Positions 26,903 to 33,605 of a DNA stretch of 33,605 nt are shown here, one piece after another. Origin of the DNA: Rhodobacter sp. GTDB lineage: Bacteria > Pseudomonadota > Alphaproteobacteria > Rhodobacterales > Rhodobacteraceae. The position numbers and the translations under genes were made by a program. Location: assembly GCA_020250445.1 (NCBI GenBank), contig JADCEF010000122.1, positions 1 to 33,605 on the forward strand, in the 5' to 3' direction. The notes below the pieces were generated by a model that saw nothing but the letters and a program-made list of their open reading frames with translations, ran no database searches and was not told where the DNA came from. How positions within the stretch are numbered: position 1 is the first letter of the stretch; each line of letters opens with the position of its first letter.

Positions 26903-29461
26903 ATGACCAAAGCCGTTCAGCTGTCTGATTACACTGCATATCCACACCTTGTCACGCGCACCGGGCTGACATTCCGGCTGCATCCCACGGCAACGCGGGT
27001 GACCGCGCGGCTTGATCTGGCCCCGAACCCCGCGCGGCCGGGCCGACACGATCTGCGGCTGGACGGGGAGATGCTGCGACTGGTGTCGGTATCGCTGGAC
27101 GGTGCCCCGCTGTCTGTCCAGCCGGATGCCACCGGCCTTACCGTTCCGGCCGGTCTGCTGCCGCAGGGCGCGTTCCGGCTGGAAACCGAAGTCGAGATTT
27201 CGCCAAAGGCCAATACCGCGCTGGAAGGGCTCTACATGTCGAACGGCATGTTTTGCACGCAATGCGAGGCGGAAGGATTCCGCAGGATCACCTTCTATCC
27301 GGACCGCCCCGATGTCATGGCCCCGTTCCGCGTGCGCATCGAAAGCGATCTGCCGGTGCTGTTGTCGAACGGCAATCCGGTGGCGCAGGGGCCGGGCTGG
27401 GCGGAATGGGACGATCCCTGGCCCAAGCCCGCCTATCTGTTCGCGCTGGTTGCGGGCGATCTGGTGGCGCATCCGGGGTCGTTTGTCACCGCCTCGGGGC
27501 GCAAGGTCGCCCTGAACATCTGGGTGCGCCCCGGCGACGAGCGCAAATGCGCCTATGCCATGGATGCGCTGAAACGCGCCATGCGCTGGGACGAAACCGC
27601 CTATGGCCGCGAATATGATCTGGATGTCTTCAACATCGTCGCCGTCGATGACTTCAACATGGGGGCCATGGAAAACAAGGGGCTGAACATCTTCAACTCC
27701 AGATACGTCCTGGCCCTGCCCGAAACCGCAACCGACGATGACTTTGCCCGGATCGAGGCGATCATCGCGCATGAATACTTCCACAACTGGACCGGCAACC
27801 GCATCACCTGCCGCGACTGGTTCCAGCTTTGCCTGAAAGAAGGGCTGACTGTGTTTCGCGACCAGCAGTTTTCCGGCGACATGCGATCGGCCCAGGTCAA
27901 GCGCATCGAAGATGTGCTGACCCTGCGCGCCCGCCAGTTCCGCGAGGACAACGGCCCGCTGGCCCATGCCGTGCGCCCCGACCATTATGTGGAGATCAAC
28001 AACTTCTACACGGCCACGGTCTATGAAAAGGGGGCCGAGGTCATCGCCATGCTCAAACGGCTTGTGGGCGATGCCGATTACGCCCGCGCGCTGGACCTGT
28101 ACTTCGACCGGCATGATGGTCAGGCGGCGACAATCGAGGATTGGCTGAAAGTCTTCGAAGACATCACCGGCCGTGACCTGTCGCAGTTCAAGCGCTGGTA
28201 TACCGAAGCCGGCACGCCGCGCCTGAAGGTTCAGGAAGACTGGCAGGACGGCACCTTCACGCTGCATTTCGAACAGGTGAACCCGCCCACACCCGGCCAG
28301 CCGGACAAGGCGCCAAAGGTCATCCCCATCGCGGTCGGTTTGCTGAACCCGAACGGGGACGAGGTGCTTGCGACAACAACGCTGGAAATGACGGCGCAGC
28401 GGCAAAGCTTCCGCTTTCCCGGTCTGGCCACCCGTCCGGTGGCATCATTGCTGCGGGGGTTCTCGGCACCGGTCATCCTGGACCGGACCGGCAGCCCCGA
28501 AGAACGGGCCTTCCTGCTGGCGCATGACACCGACCCCTTCAACAAATGGGAAGCCGGGAGGTCCCTGGCCAAGGATCTGTTGATGCAGATGGTGACCCTG
28601 GGCGCGCAGCCCGGCCCGGACTGGCTGGATGCGCTGGCCCACGTCGTGCAGGACGAAGGCCTTGATCCGGCGTTCCGCGCCCTCGCCCTGGCCCTGCCCG
28701 CCGAGGATGACATGGCCCAGACCCTGCACGATGCCGGCATCACGCCGGACCCCGACCGCATTCACTCCGCACGGCGCCGCATGGGCGATGCGCTGGCGCG
28801 CCATCTGTCGGGCCAACTGCCCCGCCTGATCGAGGACCTGGCAGAACCCGGCCCCTTCACGCCCGAGGCGCGCGCCGCCGGGCGGCGCAGCCTGCGCCTT
28901 GCGCTGTTGCGCCTGCTTGGTCGGCTTGACGGCGGGGCGCGGGCGGCGGCGGCCTTTCGCGCCGCCGACAACATGACCGAACAGGTCGGCGCACTGGCCT
29001 GTCTGCTGGACATCGGACAGGGTCAAGCCGAACTTGCCGCCTTCGCGGCGCAATGGGGGCAGGACCGGCTGGTGATGGACAAGTGGTTCAGCCTGCAGAT
29101 CCTGCATGCGGCCCCCGACCGCGCGGCGGCCGTCGCCACCCGGCTGACCGCGCATCCCGCCTTTGACTGGCGCAACCCGAACCGGTTCCGGGCGGTGATC
29201 GGCGCGGTGGCGGCCAATCACGCCGGGTTCCATGCGGCAAGCGGGGCGGGCTATCGGCTGGTGGCAAACTGGCTGATCCGGCTGGACCCGCTGAATCCGC
29301 AGACGGCAGCCCGCATGTCGACGGCCTTCGAGACCTGGTTTCGCTATGACGCCGCCCGGCAGGCGCTGATCAAGGCGGAACTGACGCGCCTGCGCTCGGC
29401 ACCCGGCCTCAGCCGTGATCTGGGCGAAATGACAGGCCGCATGCTGGGGCTGGAAGAGTAA
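26903..29461 (+). CDS. pepN: Aminopeptidase N (M1 zinc metallopeptidase)
   Basis: An 852-residue gluzincin. The exopeptidase motif GAMEN is near residue 254, and the zinc site HEYFH (His289, Glu290, His293) is followed about 19 residues later by the third ligand in LKEGLTVF. An N-terminal beta domain precedes the catalytic domain, and the C-terminal third is alpha-helical with repeats of the usual proteobacterial PepN type. The length is close to the 870 of E. coli PepN. It removes N-terminal residues from peptides in the cytoplasm during protein turnover; no signal peptide is visible. The ATG follows a perfect AGGAGG at 6 nt. Confidence 0.96.
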   Translation: MTKAVQLSDYTAYPHLVTRTGLTFRLHPTATRVTARLDLAPNPARPGRHDLRLDGEMLRLVSVSLDGAPLSVQPDATGLTVPAGLLPQGAFRLETEVEISPKANTALEGLYMSNGMFCTQCEAEGFRRITFYPDRPDVMAPFRVRIESDLPVLLSNGNPVAQGPGWAEWDDPWPKPAYLFALVAGDLVAHPGSFVTASGRKVALNIWVRPGDERKCAYAMDALKRAMRWDETAYGREYDLDVFNIVAVDDFNMGAMENKGLNIFNSRYVLALPETATDDDFARIEAIIAHEYFHNWTGNRITCRDWFQLCLKEGLTVFRDQQFSGDMRSAQVKRIEDVLTLRARQFREDNGPLAHAVRPDHYVEINNFYTATVYEKGAEVIAMLKRLVGDADYARALDLYFDRHDGQAATIEDWLKVFEDITGRDLSQFKRWYTEAGTPRLKVQEDWQDGTFTLHFEQVNPPTPGQPDKAPKVIPIAVGLLNPNGDEVLATTTLEMTAQRQSFRFPGLATRPVASLLRGFSAPVILDRTGSPEERAFLLAHDTDPFNKWEAGRSLAKDLLMQMVTLGAQPGPDWLDALAHVVQDEGLDPAFRALALALPAEDDMAQTLHDAGITPDPDRIHSARRRMGDALARHLSGQLPRLIEDLAEPGPFTPEARAAGRRSLRLALLRLLGRLDGGARAAAAFRAADNMTEQVGALACLLDIGQGQAELAAFAAQWGQDRLVMDKWFSLQILHAAPDRAAAVATRLTAHPAFDWRNPNRFRAVIGAVAANHAGFHAASGAGYRLVANWLIRLDPLNPQTAARMSTAFETWFRYDAARQALIKAELTRLRSAPGLSRDLGEMTGRMLGLEE

Positions 29462-29554
29462 GCCGGCCAAGGCCGTTCAGTTGATGGCAGGTGGCGCCTT
29501 GACCCATTGCGCGACACTGGCATAGCTTGCCCTCAGTAGCGATGGGGGCATGCC

Positions 29555-29713
29555 ATGCCGGTTCTCTTGGCGCTGTTGGCGGCGGCAGCCGGGGTGATCT
29601 TTTGGATATACAGGGCGCGCGATGTCGCCCATGCCGCAAAAGACCTGGGTGACATGGCGGGCGATGTGATGTCTGCCGCACGCCGTTTCGGCTTTCGCAG
29701 GCGCTACAACTAA
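29555..29713 (+). CDS. Small membrane-anchored protein; 5' part of a TAA-interrupted TerB-like gene
   Basis: A 52-residue open frame with one N-terminal membrane helix (about residues 2-18, ending WIYRARD), followed by a short amphipathic stretch and the basic end FGFRRRYN. GGGGG lies a few nt upstream of the ATG, and a TTGACC hexamer at 29499-29504 could be part of a promoter. The TAA at 29711-29713 is in the same frame as the next open frame, which continues as HPVDSLQDQD. In related Rhodobacteraceae, as I recall, FRRR and HPVES-like segments belong to one protein. This is therefore probably the front of a gene split by a nonsense codon, unless the TAA is a sequencing error or is read through. 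Confidence 0.6.
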   Translation: MPVLLALLAAAAGVIFWIYRARDVAHAAKDLGDMAGDVMSAARRFGFRRRYN

Positions 29714-29728
29714 CATCCGGTTGACAGC

Positions 29729-30085
29729 TTGCAGGATCAAGATGTTGCCGTGGCGGGGGCAGGCGTCGCCTTTCTTGAGATGGCCGGGTTGCCAAGTTCG
29801 CAGCAACAGGCTGCCTTGCTGGTCAGCCTGCAGCATCACCTGAATGTTTCTCATGACAGGGGGCAGGAGGCGATGATCCTCGGGCGCTGGCTCATGTCCG
29901 AATGCGGCGGCGCTCAACCGGGGTTCGCCAGACTGACACGCCGATTGGCGAAACTGTCGGAACTGGAGCGGTTCGAACAGCTGATGGCGGTCTTGCGGGA
30001 TGTGTCGGCTGCCGGTGGCGGCAGTCTGGTACCCCTGCAGAAGGACGCGCTCGCCGAAGTGGCCCGGGCGTTCAAGTTGCGTTAG
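29729..30085 (+). pseudogene. TerB-like domain protein, 3' part of the interrupted gene
   Basis: A 118-residue open frame if started at the TTG at 29729; no convincing ribosome-binding site is visible. It is all-helical in character, with segments AFLEMAGLPSSQQQAALLVSL, EEAMILGRWL-like EAMILGRWLMSECGG, and a C-terminal ALAEVARAFKLR that resembles the last helix of TerB-type domains. The frame is open without interruption from the preceding TAA (29711-29713), so the full reading would be 29555-30085, 176 residues with one internal stop. Function unknown. Either this part is translated separately from the TTG, or the gene is inactivated. Both halves still look coding, so any inactivation is recent. 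Confidence 0.55.
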
Positions 30086-30159
30086 GCCGCTGCAAAAGCG
30101 CCGGCCGCATCGGCTGGCTGAACAGAAAGCGGGGAACCCTCCCGCCTAGGTGCCCCGCG

Positions 30160-30480
30160 CTGTCTGGCCGGGGCCATCGCCCCGGCCTTGCGCTGCGCGT
30201 GCAGCACACGCCCGACGGGGGCCAAAGCCCCCGGCCCGCCGGGTCGGGCGCTGGCCCCTGTTGGTGCAGGTTGCACGGGTCTTGGTGGCAGCGTTCCGCG
30301 CGGGCGGGGAAACGCGCTGCGTTTCCTGATCCCGCCCGGACACGGGGCGAAAGCAGTTTCACCGCTGAAATGGCAGGGGCCATCGCCCCTGCCATATCGC
30401 CACGCTCGCATCTGGACCGGCCGGGGGCCAAGCGCCCGCCCCGCCCAGGGCCAGCAGGACCGGTCCTCTGCGACGGGGTT
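30160..30480 (+). repeat. Tandem multi-hairpin intergenic repeat, locus 2
   Basis: One nearly complete module and one partial module with a 206-bp period lie in the 544-nt gap between two convergent genes (30086-30629). H1 occurs at 30166-30187 and 30372-30393. In the first copy an A-T pair of the stem is replaced by C-G on both arms, so pairing is kept. H2 (around 30217-30235) is retained, the left half of H3 is lost, and H4 is at 30308-30326 with arms GGAAACGC / GCGTTTCC, inside an outer CGGGCGGG / CCCGCCCG stem (30301-30308, 30331-30338). Orientation is the same as at loci 1 and 3. The remainder of the gap (30481-30629) shows nothing I can name. Confidence 0.8.
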
Positions 30481-30629
30481 TCCGGCCGGACTGGCACCCC
30501 CATTTCCCCGCATCGGCAGGATTATCCCGCCCGGCAGGCGGTCGGAATGGGGTTTGAGCACCCTGCCAGTCGTCCGATCCCGGTTTCGACGTGACGCCCC
30601 GGCCTTGCGCCGATGCTGCAACCGATGCC

Positions 30630-31277
30630 TCAGCTGGCGTTGCCGGACTTGGTCGAAACGGACATGGCCCCAAAGACCGCCGGGCTTTTCTTCTGGCAAT
30701 AGGATTGCGACCGCGTCCAGGACGCCATTTCAGCGCGCTTGGAACTGTTGCGGAACGGGGCCCAGTCGCGGCCCATGCCCTTTGCCCCGCCACCGGCAAC
30801 CATGCCGTCGCGGCGCACCTGCACGGCCGCGATGCGGACGGCACAGCTCAGGTTGGACACGCCATCCTTCAGCGCGGCCGCGGTCGTGGCCTCGCATCCG
30901 AAGTGCCGCGCGGTCGCAGGCGCGATCTGCAGCAACCCTATCCACCGTCCGCCGCCGCCCGAGGCGCGCGGGTTCCAGGTGCTTTCATGCTTGGCAAGGG
31001 CCGACATCAGCCCAGCCCAGAAGGCTTCCCTCTCTGCCTCTTCGGCTTCGGCATAGCCGGGGCACCAGGTGGAAATATCGGCAGGAATGATCTCGGGCAG
31101 GTTGGCAGAGTGGTCATCAATGGCGGCAAGGGCCTTTGTGGTCCAGACCGACGCTTCCGGCCGGTGATCCCAGCGCATCGGCGGCAGTTCGCCCCTGGTT
31201 CCGTTTGCATCGGCACAGCCCATGGGAAGTGCCAGAACCAGGCCAAGACAGACCGCTTTAATCCCCGAAACCGCCAT
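30630..31277 (-). CDS. Transglycosylase SLT domain protein (lytic transglycosylase-like)
   Basis: A 215-residue exported protein. The N-terminal hydrophobic stretch (residues 5-20) ends ALPMGC. Cys21 could be lipidated, though the residues before it are not a canonical lipobox; otherwise it is a signal-peptidase-I substrate. The SLT-like core has HESTWNPRAS with catalytic Glu98, then RWIGLLQIAPATARHFGC. Four cysteines (72, 128, 145, 194) in the mature part could form disulfides in the periplasm. It would cleave peptidoglycan glycan strands. It is divergent from gatB across 227 nt, an arrangement seen in related genomes, and it ends at repeat locus 2. Confidence 0.82.
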   Translation of the reverse strand: MAVSGIKAVCLGLVLALPMGCADANGTRGELPPMRWDHRPEASVWTTKALAAIDDHSANLPEIIPADISTWCPGYAEAEEAEREAFWAGLMSALAKHESTWNPRASGGGGRWIGLLQIAPATARHFGCEATTAAALKDGVSNLSCAVRIAAVQVRRDGMVAGGGAKGMGRDWAPFRNSSKRAEMASWTRSQSYCQKKSPAVFGAMSVSTKSGNAS

Positions 31278-31390
31278 TGGTACGACCCGCGTTACGACAT
31301 GCTCTGGGCACGACCCGAACCTGATGCGTCAAAGTCACGTCGTCTGGCAACCCTCTGGCGAGCGCCGGGGCATCGCATCGGCGGGTATCC

Positions 31391-31442
31391 GCCCGCTTTG
31401 GCGGGCAGTGATCGGCGGTTTTCCGCCCGCCGCGCCGGCGGG
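31391..31442. other. Cluster of stem-loops in the lytic transglycosylase/gatB divergent region
   Basis: Three GC-rich stems lie side by side: GCCCGC / GCGGGC around TTTG (31391-31406), GGCGG / CCGCC around TTTT (31414-31427), and CCCGCCG / CGGCGGG around CGC (31426-31442). The last two share two bases and would exclude each other. They lie upstream of the candidate gatB promoter, so they are not in its leader. Confidence 0.4.
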
Positions 31443-31450
31443 ACGCCCCC

Positions 31451-31479
31451 TTGCCCTGACCATCACCGGACCCTAGAAA
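31451..31479 (+). promoter_or_regulatory. Candidate gatB promoter
   Basis: TTGCCC (31451-31456) and TAGAAA (31474-31479) are separated by 17 nt, placing the start about 20 nt before gatB. AAGGAG follows as ribosome-binding site shortly before the ATG at 31505. Confidence 0.45.
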
Positions 31480-31504
31480 GACGGCAACCCGCAAGGAGTG
31501 CGCG

Positions 31505-33016
31505 ATGCTCGACCTTACCCATGACACCCCGAAACCGAAAGTGATCGCGGGGGCAAGGCACGACTGGGAAATGGTGATCGGCATGGAGATTCATGCCCAG
31601 GTGGCATCGAACGCCAAACTGTTTTCGGGCGCGTCAACCGCTTTCGGGGCGGAACCCAACGCCAATGTTGCCTTCGTTGATGCCGCCATGCCGGGCATGC
31701 TGCCGGTGATCAATGACTTCTGCGTGGAACAGGCGGTCCGCACCGGGCTGGGGCTGAAGGCGCGGATCAACCTTGTCTCGGCCTTTGACCGCAAGAATTA
31801 CTTCTATCCCGATCTGCCGCAGGGCTACCAGATCAGCCAGCTTTACCACCCCATCGTGGGCGAAGGCGAAGTGGTGGTGGACATGGGGCCGGGCATCGCC
31901 CGCCGCGTGCGGATTGAACGCATTCACCTCGAACAGGATGCGGGCAAGTCGATCCATGACATGGACCCGGCCATGTCCTTTGTCGATTTCAACCGCACCG
32001 GGGTTGCGCTGATGGAAATCGTCAGCCGCCCCGACATCCGCGGGCCGGAAGAGGCTGCGGCCTATGTCACCAAGCTGCGCCAGATCCTGCGCTATCTGGG
32101 CACCTGCGACGGCAACATGCAGAACGGCAACCTGCGCGCCGATGTGAACGTGTCGGTCTGCCGGCCAGGGCAATATGAAAAGTATCTGGCCACCGGGGAT
32201 TTCGGCCATCTCGGCACGCGGTGCGAGATCAAGAACATGAACTCCATGCGCTTCATCCAGGCGGCCATCGACCATGAGGCGCGCCGCCAGATCGCCATTC
32301 TGGAAGACGGCGGCACGGTGGTGCAGGAAACCCGGCTTTACGATCCCGACCGCAACGAAACCCGGTCGATGCGCGGCAAGGAAGAGGCGCAGGATTACCG
32401 CTATTTCCCCGACCCCGATCTTTTGCCGCTGGAGATTGAACAGGCCTGGGTCGATCACATCGCTCGGACAATGCCGGAACTGCCGGATGCCAAGAAGGCG
32501 CGGTTCATGGCAGACTTCGGCCTGACCGATTACGACGCCGGCGTCCTGACCGCCGATCTTGACTCTGCGTCCTTTTTCGAGGCTGTGGCCCGGGGCCGCG
32601 ACGGCAAGCTGGCCGCGAACTGGGTCATCAACGAGCTGTTCGGCCGCTTGAAGAAGGAAAGCCGGACGATTGCCGACACGCCCCTGTCCGCCCCGCAGCT
32701 GGGCGGTGTGATCGACCTGATCGCAACGGGCGAAATCTCGGGCAAGATGGCCAAGGATCTGTTCGACATCCTGTGGACCGAAGGCGGAGACCCGGCAGAA
32801 GTTGCCGCCGCGCGCGGAATGAAACAGGTCACCGATACCGGGGCCATCGAGGCCGCGGTGGATGAGATCATCGCCGCCAATCCCGCACAGGTGGAAAAGG
32901 CCAGGGCCAATCCGAAACTGGCGGGCTGGTTCACCGGGCAGGTGATCAAGGCGACCGGCGGCAAGGCAAACCCGGCCACGGTGGGTGCGATGGTGGCGGC
33001 AAAGCTGGGGCTGTGA
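31505..33016 (+). CDS. gatB: Asp-tRNA(Asn)/Glu-tRNA(Gln) amidotransferase subunit B
   Basis: A 503-residue GatB. The N-terminal kinase-like cradle domain starts at [15 protein letters not shown] (about residue 20). The family signature appears as [19 protein letters not shown], with Ala where many species have Pro. [23 protein letters not shown] and [14 protein letters not shown] follow. The C-terminal helical and YqeY-like tail (about 360-500) binds the tRNA. In the GatCAB complex it converts Glu-tRNA(Gln), or Asp-tRNA(Asn), to the correct aminoacyl-tRNA using ammonia from GatA. The start is supported by AAGGAG upstream. gatA and gatC are not in the window. Confidence 0.97.
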   Translation: MLDLTHDTPKPKVIAGARHDWEMVIGMEIHAQVASNAKLFSGASTAFGAEPNANVAFVDAAMPGMLPVINDFCVEQAVRTGLGLKARINLVSAFDRKNYFYPDLPQGYQISQLYHPIVGEGEVVVDMGPGIARRVRIERIHLEQDAGKSIHDMDPAMSFVDFNRTGVALMEIVSRPDIRGPEEAAAYVTKLRQILRYLGTCDGNMQNGNLRADVNVSVCRPGQYEKYLATGDFGHLGTRCEIKNMNSMRFIQAAIDHEARRQIAILEDGGTVVQETRLYDPDRNETRSMRGKEEAQDYRYFPDPDLLPLEIEQAWVDHIARTMPELPDAKKARFMADFGLTDYDAGVLTADLDSASFFEAVARGRDGKLAANWVINELFGRLKKESRTIADTPLSAPQLGGVIDLIATGEISGKMAKDLFDILWTEGGDPAEVAAARGMKQVTDTGAIEAAVDEIIAANPAQVEKARANPKLAGWFTGQVIKATGGKANPATVGAMVAAKLGL

Positions 33017-33074
33017 AGCCTGTCCCCCGGCAGGATGCTGAACAAACATCGCCGCCGCTTGCCGGGCAGGATTG

Positions 33075-33105
33075 ATGCCGATCCGCCGCAAAGGCGGATC
33101 GGCAT
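33075..33105 (+). terminator. Strong stem-loop downstream of gatB
   Basis: Arms ATGCCGATCCGCC (33075-33087) and GGCGGATCGGCAT (33093-33105) form a perfect 13-bp stem around GCAAA, 58 nt after the gatB stop. There is no T-tract. It is the likely end or 3' stabiliser of the gatB transcript and lies before the third repeat locus. Confidence 0.65.
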
Positions 33106-33189
33106 TGCGGGCGGGCACCGAAACTCACCGCCTTTCCCGCCCGAACGTGGACCACCGCTGCACAGGACCTTCCCCCAAGCACAACGAAA

Positions 33190-33605
33190 CCAGCACCCGC
33201 CGGGACGGGCGCTGGCCTTCCGCTGGTCACGGACTTGCCGGTCTGCGGGGCACCATCGCGCAGGGGCGGGGGAAACGTGGGGCGTTTCCTGGTCCCGCCC
33301 GCAGTGACGAAAGCGCTGCCCCCCGCCGCAATGGCAGGGGCCATCGCCCCTGCCACAGCGTCCCGCCGGGATCAGGACCAGCCGGGGGCCAAAGCCCCCG
33401 GCCAGCGCCCGCCCCGCCCACGGCGGGCGCTTCGCCCCCGCCGGGTCGGGCGCTGGCCTTTCGTGGTGCCTGGACCCACCGGTCTACAGGGCACCGTCGC
33501 GCAGGGGCGGGGGAAACGCGGATCGCGTTTCCTGATCCCGCCCGCACTGACGAAAGCACTGTCACCGCTGCCATGGCAGGGGCCATCACCCCGGCCACAG
33601 CGCCA
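33190..33605 (+). repeat. Tandem multi-hairpin intergenic repeat, locus 3 (runs off window edge)
   Basis: Three modules in the same orientation as loci 1 and 2. The first (33190-33330) is a fragment starting in the right half of H3, with H4 near 33270-33290. The second (33333-33572) is complete: H1 33333-33354, H2 around 33381-33402, H3 33400-33458 (again 59 nt, perfect 12-bp outer stem, 7-bp inner stem with diverged sequence), and H4 33512-33532. The third begins at 33575 and continues past the window; its H1 has changes on one arm that break two pairs. The period is 242 bp. No gene is supported between the gatB hairpin and the window end. Confidence 0.85.

Overview
The window is a high-GC chromosome segment that looks like a Rhodobacteraceae/Paracoccaceae alphaproteobacterium (Rhodobacter-like). 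The reasons are the overall codon use, the gatB and lytic transglycosylase pair, a FRRR...HPV-type TerB-like protein, and a mesaconyl-CoA enzyme pair that fits an ethylmalonyl-CoA-pathway host. All family assignments come from reading motifs; no database search was run.

Region 1 (1-about 400) is a tandem, multi-hairpin intergenic repeat. It recurs at 30160-30480 and at 33190-33605, always in the same orientation and always in intergenic DNA at gene 3' ends.

Region 2 (457-12631) is a sugar or sugar-acid catabolic island. Twelve minus-strand genes are packed mostly with 4-nt ATGA overlaps. In transcription order they are an enolase-superfamily dehydratase, an acetoacetate-decarboxylase-family protein, a D-2-hydroxyacid dehydrogenase, a RhaS/T/P/Q-type ABC importer, a FadR-type GntR regulator, a Gfo/Idh/MocA dehydrogenase, a TIM-barrel sugar isomerase, a RhaM-type mutarotase and an L-fucose-dehydrogenase-like SDR. 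A second SDR is divergent on the plus strand. One FadR-type palindrome (11831-11847) lies between the two facing promoters. The proposed logic is import, anomer interconversion, oxidation to a sugar acid, dehydration, further oxidation and a Schiff-base cleavage or decarboxylation.

Region 3 (12699-18892, plus strand) holds a P1B-4 metal-transporting ATPase, a phosphoglycolate phosphatase and a fused HyuA-HyuB 5-oxoprolinase. Region 4 (19080-21706, minus strand) holds two coupled glycosyltransferases. Region 5 (22041-24120, plus strand) holds meh and mct, the 3-methylfumaryl-CoA hydratase and 2-methylfumaryl-CoA isomerase of the second 3-hydroxypropionate cycle. They could drain mesaconyl-C1-CoA from the ethylmalonyl-CoA pathway to citramalyl-CoA.

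Region 6 (24659-29461) has a universal stress protein behind an FNR-like site, a convergent photolyase/cryptochrome and pepN. Region 7 (29555-33605) has a TerB-like gene interrupted by an in-frame TAA, the second repeat locus, an SLT-type lytic transglycosylase, gatB with a strong 3' hairpin, and the third repeat locus running off the window edge.
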